A DNA stretch of 64,000 bases from the NCBI GenBank assembly GCA_013076295.1, contig RQOL01000876.1, positions 5,208,001 through 5,272,000 of the forward strand. Reading direction: 5' to 3'. The notes under the pieces are model-generated. The model saw only the letters and a list, made by a program, of their open reading frames with translations. It did not search any database and was not told the origin of the DNA. This document shows positions 1-12,871 of the stretch, piece by piece (position 1 is the first letter of the stretch; each line of letters starts with the position of its first letter). Both the position numbers and the translations under genes were made by a program. The stretch is from Sanderia malayensis (lineage: Eukaryota; Cnidaria; Scyphozoa; Semaeostomeae; Pelagiidae).

Positions 1-229
1 AAAATAGGGACCTACCCTCCTTGTAGCTTGTAGCTACAATGAAAAAATCCTTATCACTTAAACTGCTGCTGCATACAAAAGATCACCCTCATTTTGATGA
101 GCTCCTGACACAACTGGGTAGATTGTTATTTTCTCCAAATGTTTTCTTCATTTTAGGTAGGTTGGGAGCCCCATAGGTGGAAAATGATGCAACCTTTTTG
201 CATTCAAAAGACTAAGCTACGATTCTTAC

Positions 230-1507
230 ATTGTACGTAGTGTAAGTCCCTTTATGAGGCAATAAGTACTTTTGCTTAAGTCTCAGCTCTCCTTCTGTGT
301 AAAACTCAGAGCCAGATATTGCCGATGTGTGGTGAATGTAAGCCATTGATTCCATTTGCAATGATGAGAACCTCTGACAAATGAAAAAAAACAATTGGCA
401 TTTGCTCGAAAAGGAAAGTTTTTTCTTTATTCAACTTCCAGTGTAGAGAGAGAGAGAGATCCTCAGAAAGAGAAAATTCTTTTCGAGGATCGGGTCTGTG
501 ACGCAGGCTGTTTCCAGTGTGGTTAAACATGTAAACCTTCCTCTTCATATTTCAATTTTTCAGTTTAAGACCCCAATTAAAATTGTATCTGCATAACATT
601 TGTGACACCTCCACACAGCAGACACCTCACCAGACACCAACAGACACCTCTCTACAATGGACAGTACAATTGTTCTCACTGGTGTCTGTTGTATGGAAAT
701 TTCATTGTAACACAGAGCATGGATAACTGACTTACATGAAGTTTGTAATCAAAGAAAAGTAGAAGTTGGACGGAGTTGACATTTTCTGTCTCTTTTAAGG
801 GAATTTGAAGCTCGAATTGCAAGTTGTCATTTTTCCCATCTCGATTCACATCAGTTTCGTAAGACTAGGAAGAAATTAAATAACTATAAAATATATGTAT
901 TTAATCTGTATAATCAGACATACAGATAACAAAGAGATTTGATGGATGACCGTGTCCTTGTGTATGGCTCATTGCAGAAAGACTGAACACTAACACTAAA
1001 CACTAAAATATAGACTGAATATTTGCAAAATGGTAAAACATGACCATATCTACCTGTATGAAAGGAATCCTAACTTTGTCACCAAGCAAATTATTGAAAT
1101 TCTGAAATGTGCTGTATGCAACAAGTGTATTAACATCATTGCCTTGTACAATCACAATGACATTGTGCTTAAAGTGCACCTCTGGCTGTTCTCTGTAGCT
1201 GCTTTCCTTCAACCAAAAACCTGCAATGCATAAGATTATTTGCCAACATTCAAAGTATAGCCTTATTCAATGACTTTTCAAGTGTAGAGCCCCTTCTTTT
1301 GATCCCTATTATTCTTGGGGCATAAATTTTATGCTATAATAATATTCCATTGTAAAAAGAAAGCCCAGCTTTACCTTGGCTGTAATAAGCAATGAGGAGT
1401 GGTAAGATGTACGTCAGGGCAATCACAACAATAAAAAACACAGATGCCGTAGACCAATAATGAGCTTTGTATCTCTGCAACACGGGATGCGATTGAATTT
1501 CGTACAT
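230..1507 (-). CDS. TMEM231: TMEM231-like transition-zone membrane protein (5' part, exons 1-4)
   Basis: TMEM231 is a two-pass membrane protein of the ciliary transition zone (MKS/B9 complex), where it helps keep the ciliary membrane separate from the plasma membrane. Exons on the minus strand, in reading order, are 1507-1375, 1220-1054, 864-736 and 373-230; phases agree and all use GT-AG. The first exon starts MYEIQSHP and carries the first membrane segment (ALTYILPLLIAYYSQG). Exon 2 has the family block SSYREQPEVHF and the A-Y-S-T-F-Q-N-F-N segment; exon 4 has M-E-S-M-A-Y and GELRLKQKY. These match human TMEM231 in order. I chose ATG 1507 because it fits the family N-terminus. The C-terminal half and second membrane segment were not found and should lie to the left of the window. 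Intron 3 contains short direct and inverted copies of an ACACCT/GTGTCTG motif (about 598-715), probably an old repeat. Confidence 0.88.
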
Positions 1508-1956
1508 CTTCACTTCATCTTTCGAGAAACAAATAATATCTGTAGACATACAAAAAACAGCTGATACAACTGATTAAAAGTGTGGTGGGGCACGGTGGGG
1601 GGCGGGACGGGGAGATGACACTACTACTTGACAGTAAAACAGAAAATAGATCATAGTTTATTTGTGGATAGCTAAATAATGAAGTTAGATATTTTTTAAT
1701 TCGGCAGTCAGCACTTAGCATCAATATCTATGAAAGTTTAGCAGTAAATGTGAGAAAAAACTTACTATTATTTTCAATTCACCCGCTCCACAGCTGTTTC
1801 ATGATAGGTTGATGATTGATAACATTAATGATAGTAAGATACTTATTCAAGCCGAAGCATGTTTCCATGGCAAAGCAATTCAGCTCAAGAGAAGATATGT
1901 CACAAAAGCTCACCAGGCGGGAAGGGATTAGGGAAAGTGAAATAAAATGTAACAGA
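1508..1956. promoter_or_regulatory. Shared upstream region of TMEM231 and ADAT1
   Basis: About 450 bp separate the start codons of two divergent genes, so both promoters must lie here or in the 5' UTRs. It holds a G-rich run (1578-1612) and no recognisable ORF. No TATA box was identified with confidence. Confidence 0.45.
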
Positions 1957-4352
1957 ATGGAAGACGAAAATCAGTTTGCCAATAAGGTCGCCAAGGCCAC
2001 TTACTTACTTTACGAATCTATAGGAAAGAAGGGGAAACCACAAAAAGGACGCGAATGGACATTGTTAGCTTCTTTTCTTAAAACTGAATGCAAGTCTAGC
2101 TTATCTTTAAGAAGATCTATTCACCATGGGTTTCTCTTTTTGAGTTCACTCCCTCCCCAAAGTTCTTAAAATGAAAATACTACTTTATGTTTAGGTGAGA
2201 GTGATGAACCTGAAGTTATCTGTTTAGCGACTGGATCTAAGTGCATTGGAAAAAGTCAGAGAGTCAATGACGGTAGACATCATCTTTTAATGCTTCAATT
2301 GTTATTTTTATATAATATTTTTCTACTTGCTAATAAAGAATTAATCTTCATTTTTAGGCAGAAAGGTCAATGATAGCCATGCTGAAATGCTCGCCAGAAG
2401 ATTACTCTTGCGGTGAGGAAGTATTGCATGACTATTGCACTTCCTTTGTTACGTACTTATATACAAGGGTTAATGTTTTCTCTATATTTCAGATATTTTT
2501 ATGACCAGCTCACAAAGGTCACTTGTAATGAAAAAAGCATATTTACTTGTGAATCATTGGATGGTAAATTCAGTTTAAAGCCAGGGGTCAGGTTCCATTT
2601 TTTTACATCTCACACCCCTTGTAAGTAATGAATTGTGATCAGTAATATCAAAATATTATAACATGTTCATACCATCATGCTCTTCTTTAATGACGATGAC
2701 CCTAAGATACTTCTTGTGTGCCGAAGTTGACTTTGAATTTACATAATATATGCAGGTGGAGATGCATCTATATTTCCAAAAGTAAATCAAGATGCGGAAA
2801 GATCCAGTTTTGATAAGGACAGTTCAGTTGAAGCTGAGGAAATCCACAAAAAAGCCATAGGGTCAAGCAAAGAGGAAGAAATGACAACAGAAATAGAAAG
2901 TTGTGAAAGATTTGAGAAGAATGAGGAGTGTAACAATGACAAGAAAAGGAAAAGGAAGCAAATTTCCAAGGATCATGAGGAAATCAGCTTTAAAAAGAAA
3001 AGGAATAAACAACAATCCCCTGCTGTAAATTTGAAATCAAAATCACCATGTTTGAAAGGCAAGGCAGAGAATAAAGAAACATTTAATAAAAATGATAAGG
3101 AAAGACCATCTGTTGGCAGTTTTAATGCATTTAAACGAGAAGCTGAAGGAAATGAATTCAATAACCAATATTTAAACCAAGTGAACGATTCCCAAAATTC
3201 TGAGACAGGAGAATTAAAATCCTTTGTAAATGCAATGAACGAAAGTAGGCATGTGAATAACGAGAGACCAGATATCTATAGGACAGGTGCCAAATGTGTT
3301 CCATCTGGGAAACAAGATCCACATTTAGATGGCTCTGATTACCACATTACTGGAACATTACGAACTAAACCAGGAAGAGGAGAGAGAACGTTATCCATGT
3401 CTTGCAGTGATAAAATCATGAAATGGTGTACACTGGGTTTGCAAGGAGGCTTGCTATCAAAGTTTCTTCAATCGCCAATATTCATGTCTTCAATCGTTAT
3501 TGGCAAATGTCCTTTTAGTAACGATGCTCTGATGAGAGCTTTGTCCCTACGAGGGAGGCACTTCATGTGTGATTCCCCTAAATATTTGCACAGACTTCCA
3601 CAGGTGTATTATTGCAGTGATGAAGAATTTGTTGATAGCAAATCCAAAGTTGAGAGCAAGTGGGTTGGGCAAAGTAATAACGGAAAGGTGTCTGCATCAG
3701 GTTCAGGTACCTAAGCATCTGTCTCTTTATTGCATTGTAAGCATCAAGAAGACATCTTGTGCAGCCATCAACTCTGCCTCATTTTATCAATGAGCAATCA
3801 TTGAGTGTCTCCATTAAAAATATTTTATAGACTATATATATTTTATCCTCTTTTTCAGCTATCGTCTACTGCAAAGAACCTCCAATCCATGAAGTAATTG
3901 TCAATGGTTTAAAGCAGGGCACCACAAAGAAAAGAAGTGCTTCTTCAAGTTCTCAGTAAGTTCAGCATTTTCCAACTCTGTTCACCTTTTAGCATTCTTC
4001 AGCACTTTGTCACCACTGTATACTAACTTCAGTTTTCTTAAATTGCTTCTTTAGATGTGCCGTATCAAAATCTGTTCTGTTTGCTGGGTACAAAAGTTTG
4101 CTGCCTGTTATAAAAGATGAAACCTCTACCCTCTCCAAGTAAGTATTAATTTGTTTACAAAAACAAATCATTGCCTAAGAAATGCACAGACAATGGAAAA
4201 ATCTGGCTGTCCTTTATTTCAGTTATCAAGAGCAAAAAGACTACAGAAGCTCCAAACTCATCGACCCAGCTTATAGACTTACAAGGGAAACATTCTTCAA
4301 AACATTCCCAGATTGGATTGAGAAGCCAGGTGAACAAGAACTGTTTTTCTAA
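1957..4352 (+). CDS. ADAT1: tRNA-specific adenosine deaminase 1
   Basis: ADAT1 deaminates adenosine 37 of eukaryotic tRNA-Ala to inosine. Exons: 1957-about 2093 (or 2143), about 2195 (or 2202)-2272, 2358-2412, 2493-2620, 2756-3706, 3859-3955, 4055-4138 and 4223-4352. The exon 1/2 junction is uncertain: two donor/acceptor pairs both keep the frame, giving about 550 or 569 residues. Catalytic-centre motifs are all present: [10 protein letters not shown] (zinc His and proton-shuttle Glu), SHTPCGDAS (zinc Cys, codon split by intron 4) and SMSCSDK (second zinc Cys). [18 protein letters not shown] and [10 protein letters not shown] match the editase domain. Exon 5 contains a Lys/Asn/Ser-rich insertion of about 150 residues between PCGD and YRTGAKC, the usual variable region. 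Start ATG 1957 fits the human N-terminus; in-frame ATGs exist further upstream. It is divergent from TMEM231 and convergent with GABARAPL2. Confidence 0.92.
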
Positions 4353-5077
4353 TGAAATCCAAGACATCAAATTAGTATGGCTATAGAGGATAAAAGTAAT
4401 TTAATTTGCAAGAAAATATGAAAATCAACAGCTAAAATCAATCTAGAGAATTACACAGACCAATAACACATACAACTCCCAATCAGTATATAACAGAGAA
4501 TGAAAATGAATTACTACAAAATAAAATAACAAGTTTCACTATTTTATTGAATAATTGAAAAAAATTATTCTTGCTCTTCATTACAAGAAGCAACTATGAT
4601 CCTACTGCACAAAGTGATATGGAACTGAGACTTATGACAAAATTTAATCTTATCCTATGACTAATTTGATGGCAAGCCTGAACCAGAGCAATGATATAAT
4701 TTTACCTACATACAATGCAAAATAATTAGTAATTAATGAGTAACAGTGATACAAACAAGCAGTAGAGTTTCAGGGGGATATGAACAAATGGATGGAATGG
4801 CCAAAGATAAAAATGTTTTCAATTTCATGAGAGAATTGAGATTACCATAATGGGGATGATTCATTGATAATAAACAAAGTGAAATGGTCGCAATTGAATA
4901 ATAAAGATAAATTGTATAAACACTCCTGGTATAGTTTCAGTGTACTGTCATATTTTATTTCTAATTTTTCCTCTTACATATATTAATAAGTTCTCAGAAA
5001 CAGTTTGCATTCGTAAAACAGTTGAAGATATACAAGTTTAAGTAATAGGAACAGTTCCATGGAATATGATTGAATTT
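4353..5077. other. Convergent 3' region between ADAT1 and GABARAPL2
   Basis: AT-rich sequence holding the 3' UTRs of two convergent genes. An AATAAA-type signal lies near 4519 for ADAT1. No other gene or repeat was recognised. Confidence 0.5.
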
Positions 5078-6658
<1,581 letters not shown>

Positions 6659-7196
6659 TTCTGTATCGATGCGCTTCTATATAATAAATGAGGCCTCCAA
6701 AAAATTTCGCTCAAGTGAAGTTTTTCCAATGGAAAGCAAAACTCTTCGCGTTTTTATAACCTCACTTTTTAACAAGAACGATACTATGACGCAATATTAT
6801 TATTGTTTTCTTCCCGTCGTACATTGCAAGATTTTCTCAGACCCAGACCCCAAGCCCCTGTTTGTTGCACTGCGCCTGCGCAAAATATAACTGATGAAAA
6901 GAGTTCATGAAAAATGAAAAAATATATTTTATTAGCATGTGCATATTAATGTATATAATTAGTTGGTGACAATTTATATTCAATGCTAATTTGCAAAAAT
7001 ACCTTTCCTTGTTTAAAGTTAAAAATATCTCACACCAGCCAGCTCCCAAAGTTAATTTTCTTTAATTGATTTGTTAATTAAAAGACGGTAAATAAGTTAA
7101 AATTCAACAAAATTAAAACAAAGATGCAAGTTAACTAAAAAAAGCAATAAAATTATGGTTATTCAAATAAAAATAAAAAAAGTCATATTACTATTA
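6659..7196. other. Spacer between GABARAPL2 and copine 1
   Basis: Contains the GABARAPL2 upstream region (right of 6658) and the AT-rich 3' flank of copine 1, with a possible minus-strand AATAAA near 6926-6932. No gene recognised. Confidence 0.4.
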
Positions 7197-8999
7197 TTAA
7201 TATCCAGTAGGCTTTAATCCACGTTTTTTCATATAGCTGCATAACTGGTCAGGAACTTCTGCAAGAACTTCCCTTGCAAGCGCACTTCCCATCATGGCAT
7301 TATGGTGAAGAAACTTGTTGAATGACACAAACTGCACAATATCCCTTTCTGCATACTTGCCATTACATGAGAGTCCTTGATCATCACCATCAAGTTCTTT
7401 CATAGCATCAAAGCCTGCACGTCCAACACCAACTATAATAATGGACATTGGAAGGTAAGAAGCCTGCACAATGGCTCTTTTTGTCTGTGCCATGTCTGAT
7501 ATTTCACCATCAGTGAGTATTAAGAGAACAAAGTACTTTCTTCCAGGGTTTATTGTTTCATTCTGTGTTGCAAGCATTGCTACTTGATTGATGACAGGAG
7601 AAAAATTTGTCGGCCCATATAGTGTAACATTTTGAACTGCAGCGTAATATGCCTGAATGACTCCATTGATTCCAAGACAATTTGGGTCTTGTGTGCCATT
7701 TAACGGGAACATGTGAGAAACAGCAAAACTAGGAGGGACTTTGGCACCAAATCCAAAGGCTGGGAATATTTTATCTTTGTCATAATCTTGGCAAATTTGT
7801 CCAACTGCATCAAGGGCTCTGACGTAATCAGTGAGTCCATCATTCCCTCTGAAATGAAGAGATGACGGCGTGGATGGACTACCATTTGAAGCTGTAAAAT
7901 CTACAGCAACTGTAAAGCAAATTTCCACACCTCTGTGAAGATAATCCACAAATGAAGGATTCATTACAATCTTAACGTTGTTAAATTCAATGGATCCTGA
8001 ATTCTTGTAATGTGATTTCTTCTTTTTCTTTTTCTGATTGATTAGCTCTTTAGATAAACTCGGATTTGCTTTTAGCTCATTCATTGTAAAAAACATTTCA
8101 CCAATCAGATCATGACTCCCATCACTGTCCCAATCAAAACAGTCCACTTTTATGGTTCGGTCATAGTCTCCATTGCAAAGGTTGACAACAGGAAGGGTGA
8201 ATGCATTCCATGATGGATTAAGGTTGTTTTTTATAACTTCAGTTTTGTGAACAGCAGTATAGGAATTATCTTCATTGCATTTGTAAAAGACAAGAAATGG
8301 GTCAGATGCACCAAGAAAATCCTTCTTATCTAACTTTCGTCCTCTCAAATGCAATGTCAGCATCTCTTTACATGTGCTCATTTCCTCAGCAGTTATCAAT
8401 AACCTTCCAGAATCCCTCACTTCTGGACTCTTTAACTCCATCTCAAATTTTCCACAATTCTCACCCATAATACTGCCAAGTGTGGTTTCAGCTCTGCCAA
8501 GGAAATCATGTTTACTCAGGTCTTGAGACATTGAGTCAACATCATAAACTTCAAATTTCAACTTCTGACGCTCTTCAAAGAAATAATCAACAAGTATCGA
8601 TTGAGCAAAATCCGGATTCTGATTGTTTTCGATTCTTTCGGTTCGCCCAATTTCGTGCCATTGCTTTGAAGGCGATGTTGTTTGACCAACCTCGAGGAAC
8701 ACAACAACCATAGGGTCTGATTTTGACAGCACATCAGTATCTCGTAGTTGTCGACATGAAATATTAAGCATTACCCTGGGTGCCATAATTCCCGAGGAGT
8801 TAGGCCGAGCCGGTGAGAATTGAGCAACCATTGGTGCTGGGTATTGGGTTCCTCCCGAAGCAGAAGGCGGGTACGGAAGATTCGATTGCTGAGGATGGGG
8901 TTGGGGAGCATGAGCATTATTTGTTGGGTAAGGAAGTGCTTCGGAATCAGCATTAGAAGCTGTACCTTGAATAGACTGCTGAATTACCTGATTGTACAT
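7197..8999 (-). CDS. Copine 1 of the tandem pair (intronless)
   Basis: Copines are Ca2+-dependent phospholipid-binding proteins that move to membranes and recruit partners through an integrin-like A domain. This 600-residue ORF has no intron. A Pro/Gln/Tyr-rich N-terminus (1-72, with repeated YP motifs) precedes C2A (about 73-190; SKSDP and YDVDS acidic loops) and C2B (about 205-330; GASDPFLVF and DWDSDGSHDLIG). A lysine run of six residues follows, then the copine A domain (about 365-590; DFTASNG in the metal-site position, and later LTDGEISDM). Human copines usually start almost directly with C2A, so the long N-terminus is unusual. The second copine at 11-12.9 kb is nearly identical from C2A onward but differs at the N-terminus. 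The absence of introns points to a retrocopy origin followed by tandem duplication. The exact subfamily number cannot be assigned by eye. Confidence 0.93.
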   Translation of the reverse strand: MYNQVIQQSIQGTASNADSEALPYPTNNAHAPQPHPQQSNLPYPPSASGGTQYPAPMVAQFSPARPNSSGIMAPRVMLNISCRQLRDTDVLSKSDPMVVVFLEVGQTTSPSKQWHEIGRTERIENNQNPDFAQSILVDYFFEERQKLKFEVYDVDSMSQDLSKHDFLGRAETTLGSIMGENCGKFEMELKSPEVRDSGRLLITAEEMSTCKEMLTLHLRGRKLDKKDFLGASDPFLVFYKCNEDNSYTAVHKTEVIKNNLNPSWNAFTLPVVNLCNGDYDRTIKVDCFDWDSDGSHDLIGEMFFTMNELKANPSLSKELINQKKKKKKSHYKNSGSIEFNNVKIVMNPSFVDYLHRGVEICFTVAVDFTASNGSPSTPSSLHFRGNDGLTDYVRALDAVGQICQDYDKDKIFPAFGFGAKVPPSFAVSHMFPLNGTQDPNCLGINGVIQAYYAAVQNVTLYGPTNFSPVINQVAMLATQNETINPGRKYFVLLILTDGEISDMAQTKRAIVQASYLPMSIIIVGVGRAGFDAMKELDGDDQGLSCNGKYAERDIVQFVSFNKFLHHNAMMGSALAREVLAEVPDQLCSYMKKRGLKPTGY

Positions 9000-9043
9000 C
9001 TTATCTTTATCTTCAAAATCAGGAAGTCAATCTGCATTCATTT

Positions 9044-9531
9044 CAAGGTTGTCAGATTGAAATCTTCAAAATTCCCAAGTCGAGGCTCAAAAAATCCCGA
9101 AATCCATTGTTTTAAAAATAAAATTCCCAAGGTTAAATTTTTTCTTTGGAAATAACGTCATTCATGCAAAATGGCAAAGATCCCGAGATTTTAAATCCTG
9201 AGATTTCAATTGTTTTTAAGCTTTCCGTTATCGATGTTTACATTTTACCAGTGTTTATAATTTTTCCAGCCACCGCAATCTACAGCCTTTTCGCTAATTT
9301 GTTCTTATTTTCCAGTGGTGCCATCAAGCATCAACGACAAAATAATCAGTTTGAATGAAAATATGACTGATTTTGTGAATGTTCAAACAAAGTGGACAAT
9401 TGCCGATAAACTTCTAAAATTCTCAAGATATATCCCAAGGTTTTTTTCGAAAAAATAATTCCCAAGGAAAATCCCATCAGCCTCAAAAAATCCCAAGACC
9501 TTGGGATAAAATCCCAAGTCTGACAACCCTG
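9044..9531. mobile_element. Non-autonomous hAT-type element (MITE), 488 bp
   Basis: The ends are inverted: the left end begins CAAGGTTGTCAGATT and the right end, read in reverse, begins CAGGGTTGTCAGACT. It is flanked by a perfect 8-bp direct repeat ATTCATTT at 9036-9043 and 9532-9539, the target-duplication length typical of hAT transposons. The inside is rich in CCCAAG/CTTGGG repeats near both ends and has no transposase ORF. Confidence 0.85.
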
Positions 9532-9674
9532 ATTCATTTGTTCGTCGTCAAGTTTTCAGGGCTTGGCCACGAAAAAATATGTCGATGTCAGCAAATCTTG
9601 TTTGCAGAGATTTGTCACCAACGCTCCTGTGCAGTTCTCTTCAAAATGTTCTCATTACCACAAGTCCCCGAATT

Positions 9675-9699
9675 ACATACATACATACATACATACATA
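9675..9699. repeat. ACAT tetranucleotide microsatellite
   Basis: About six uninterrupted ACAT units are visible. Confidence 0.9.
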
Positions 9700-11143
9700 A
9701 GTTATTTGTTTAAGCAGGTTTAAACTATGGCAGCGTCAGCTGATGTGGACCTGCTATCTAACTACTACTAATTATTTACAGCTTTAAAATTAAAGTTAAA
9801 AGTAGAATAGAAGTAATAAATAAAGTAAAAATAAAATAAAATAAACAAGGGAATAAATAAATAAACGAATAAAGTAAAGTAAATGTCTTTCAATAAATTC
9901 CAGAAAAGAGTTTTAGTAATAGATAAAGTCTCGCTCTTTAAGAGTTATCATGGATGCTTCCTTTAGAAAGCTTGTTGTTGTTATTAATTTTTTTGCAGTT
10001 TTAAGGTTCTTTTTAAAAGTGTTGCCACCTCCCTATAATAAGCCCCTTCCAAAATTTCAAAGTAAATAAGCCCCGGGGGGCTAATTCGAGGATTTACGGT
10101 ATGTGATGTTGATGTGTGGCTATTTTTTTCAAAATATACATAATATAACAACCCAGCTTAACCAATATGAAACTAAACAAGAACTAATAAAACGATGCTT
10201 GGGAAATAGCTAAGAAAGGTTGAGAGCTGCCCTGAAAAATTTTCATAAAAAGGTTATAGGTGAAAAGACTGATTATCCATCATTTTAATATCCATCAATA
10301 ACTTCCCATAGAGTTCCAATCTCCTCACTGGTTTTATGATGATGGGAGTGTATGGGGAGTGCGATGATCTCCATCAGTGTGATACTTTATTGGTTTTACT
10401 GATTAATATGTAGATAGGTAGATAGGAAATTAAATATTCAGAAATAGATTAATGATCAAAATCAGAGAAAATAATATGCAGCAAATATAAGTTTCTATTT
10501 CAATAAAATAATATGCAATAAGTGAATCCCATTTTACTTAATGTTAATAATATTTCATATAATACAAGCATCCCTGGTTAAAATTATTCTTTAAAAAAGC
10601 TAAAAAATAAAACAAAGTAAAATTTAACCTCCATTCATTTTGGGCCTATGGCATCAAGCAGAGATGTGCAGATGTGGGGCAGGGGGCATGCATGATGCCC
10701 CTCCAATTAGCACAAAATGCCTAAAAGTGGGTCACTGTGCTTGGCCTTCAGTGGTGAGACAAGGTTTTTTTGTTGCAAAAATTTTTGTTGCAAAAATTAC
10801 CTTGTCAACAAAAATAATTACCAACAAAAATTTAACAAATGCATATCCCCCTAAGCAAAGCAGTCTAGGTACATAAATGGCTTTAAATTAATGAGGACTA
10901 AATTAAATTCAAATAGAAGAATTGTTGGTTAAAAGCATACAAAACTTTCTTGCATAATTAGTGAATTTTAATTTGAATTTGAATCTTGAATTTAGTGAAT
11001 TAGTAATTATCAAAAATATACTTAGTAGATATTACATATTGAAGGGCGTTAAAAAAATGCTATCCAATTGTGATTATCTTAATACGTTTGAGAAAAAGAG
11101 CAAATTAGTAAAAGCCTGGTTGTTATAATCAATAGCCAGCTGA

Positions 11144-12871
11144 CTACAATCCATGCTTCTTCATGTAGCTGCACAATTGTTCAGGAACTTCTGCAAGGAC
11201 TTCTTTTGCAAGGGCACTTCCCATTACACCATTGTAGCCAAGAAACTTGTTGAAGGGCACAAACTGCACAATGTCCCTTTCTGCATACTTGCCATTAGAG
11301 GAGAGTCCTTGCTCATCCCCATCAAGCTCTACCATTGCATCAAAGCTCGCACGCCCAACACCAACTATAATAATGGACATTGGAAGATAAGAAGCCTGAA
11401 CGATGGCTCGCTTTGTCTGTGCCATGTCTGATATTTCACCATCAGTGAGTATTAAAAGAATAAAGTACTTTCTTCCAGGGTTCATCTTTTCCTCTTGTGA
11501 TGAAAGCATTGCCACTTGATTTATGACAGGAGCAAAATTTGTTGGACCATATAGCCTAACATTTTGCACAGTAGCATAATATGCCTGAATGACTCCATTG
11601 ATTCCAAGACAATTTGGGTCTTGTGTGCCATTTAACGGGAACATGTGAGAAACAGCAAAACTAGGAGGGACTTTGGCTCCAAATCCAAAAGCTGGGAATA
11701 TTTTGTCTTTGTCATAATCTTGGCAAATTTGTCCCACTGCATCAAGGGCTCTGACGTAATCAGTGAGTCCATCATTACCTCTGAAATGAAGAGATGATGG
11801 TGTGGATGGATTACCATTTGAAGCTGTAAAATCTACAGCAACTGTAAAGCAAATTTCCACACCTCTGTGAAGATAATCCACAAATGAAGGGTTCATTACA
11901 ATCTTAACGTTGTTAAATTCAATGGATCCTGAATTCTTGTAATGAGATTTCTTCTTTTTCTTTTTCTGATTGATTAGCTCTTTAGATAAACTCAAATTTG
12001 TTTTTAGCTCATTCATTGTAAAAAACATTTCACCAATCAGATCATGACTCCCATCACTGTCCCAATCAAAACAGTCCACTTTTATGGTTCGGTCATAGTC
12101 TCCATTGCAAAGGTTGACAACAGGAAGGGTGAATGCATTCCATGATGGATTAAGGTTGTTTTTTATGACTTCAGTTTTGTGAACAGCTGAAAATGAATTA
12201 TCTTCATTGCATTTGTAGAAGACAAGAAACGGATCAGATGAACCAAAGAAATCCTTTTTATCCAACTTTCGTCCTCTCAGATGCAATGTCATTGTCTCTT
12301 TGCATGTGCTCATTTCTTCAGCATTTATAAGTATCTTTCCAGAATACTTGATCCCCTCGCACTTAAGTTCCATCTCAAATTTTCCACAATTCTCACCCAT
12401 TATGCTGCCAAGTGTGGCTTCAGCTCTGCCAAGAAAATCATGTTTACTCAAGTCCTGGGATGCAGAATCAACATCATAGACTTCAAACTTCAACTTCTGA
12501 CGCTCTTCAAAGTGATAATCGACCAGTACCGATCGAGCAAAATCCGGATTCTGATTGTTTTGGATTGTTTCGGTTCGACCAATTTCGTGCCATTGCTTTG
12601 AAGGCGATGTTGTTTGACCAACCTCGAGGAACACAACGGCCATAGGGTCTGATTTAGACAGCACATCAGTATCTCGTAGTTGGCGACACGAAATATTAAG
12701 CATTACCTTTGGCGCGGCTATATCTGAAAAGTTAGGCCCGGTCGGTGAAATTCCAGGAGCCATGGTGGATGGGTAGGCTCCAGGTGGAACGGACGGATAC
12801 GGTGGGTTTGCCTGAGGATATGGTGCATCATTTGTTGGGTAAGGAGGTGCTCCGGCAACAGTATTAGCCAT
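11144..12871 (-). CDS. Copine 2 of the tandem pair (intronless)
   Basis: A 575-residue intronless copine, tandem paralogue of the gene at 7.2-9.0 kb. I start it at ATG 12871 (MANTVAG); the two codons upstream are not an ATG start. It has a shorter Pro/Tyr-rich N-terminus (about 50 residues, PPYP-type motifs), C2A with SKSDP and YDVDS, C2B with GSSDPFLVF and DWDSDGSHDLIG, a six-lysine run, and the copine A domain with DFTASNG and LTDGEISDM. From C2A on it is almost the same as copine 1; the clearest changes are at the N-terminus, around CEGIKYSGKIL, and at the C-terminus (ends KKHGL, without the KPTGY of copine 1). Expected role: Ca2+-triggered membrane binding. No frameshift or stop was seen, so both copies look functional. 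Confidence 0.92.
   Translation of the reverse strand: MANTVAGAPPYPTNDAPYPQANPPYPSVPPGAYPSTMAPGISPTGPNFSDIAAPKVMLNISCRQLRDTDVLSKSDPMAVVFLEVGQTTSPSKQWHEIGRTETIQNNQNPDFARSVLVDYHFEERQKLKFEVYDVDSASQDLSKHDFLGRAEATLGSIMGENCGKFEMELKCEGIKYSGKILINAEEMSTCKETMTLHLRGRKLDKKDFFGSSDPFLVFYKCNEDNSFSAVHKTEVIKNNLNPSWNAFTLPVVNLCNGDYDRTIKVDCFDWDSDGSHDLIGEMFFTMNELKTNLSLSKELINQKKKKKKSHYKNSGSIEFNNVKIVMNPSFVDYLHRGVEICFTVAVDFTASNGNPSTPSSLHFRGNDGLTDYVRALDAVGQICQDYDKDKIFPAFGFGAKVPPSFAVSHMFPLNGTQDPNCLGINGVIQAYYATVQNVRLYGPTNFAPVINQVAMLSSQEEKMNPGRKYFILLILTDGEISDMAQTKRAIVQASYLPMSIIIVGVGRASFDAMVELDGDEQGLSSNGKYAERDIVQFVPFNKFLGYNGVMGSALAKEVLAEVPEQLCSYMKKHGL

Larger units (their letters stand above)
9000..11143. other. Spacer between the two copines
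   Basis: About 2.1 kb, very AT-rich. It holds the hAT-type MITE at 9044-9531, an ACAT microsatellite, A-rich simple sequence at about 9780-9890, and a transposon-like fragment ending in GATTTACGGTA (about 10020-10101). The region 10760-10830 has several CAAAAATT-type repeats. The 3' flank of copine 2 is at the right end. No gene recognised. Confidence 0.5.

Noticed and set aside
9781..9890. Possible repeat array or CRISPR-like pattern of AAATAAA units
   Set aside because: Simple A-rich low complexity without regular repeat/spacer structure; a eukaryotic genome.
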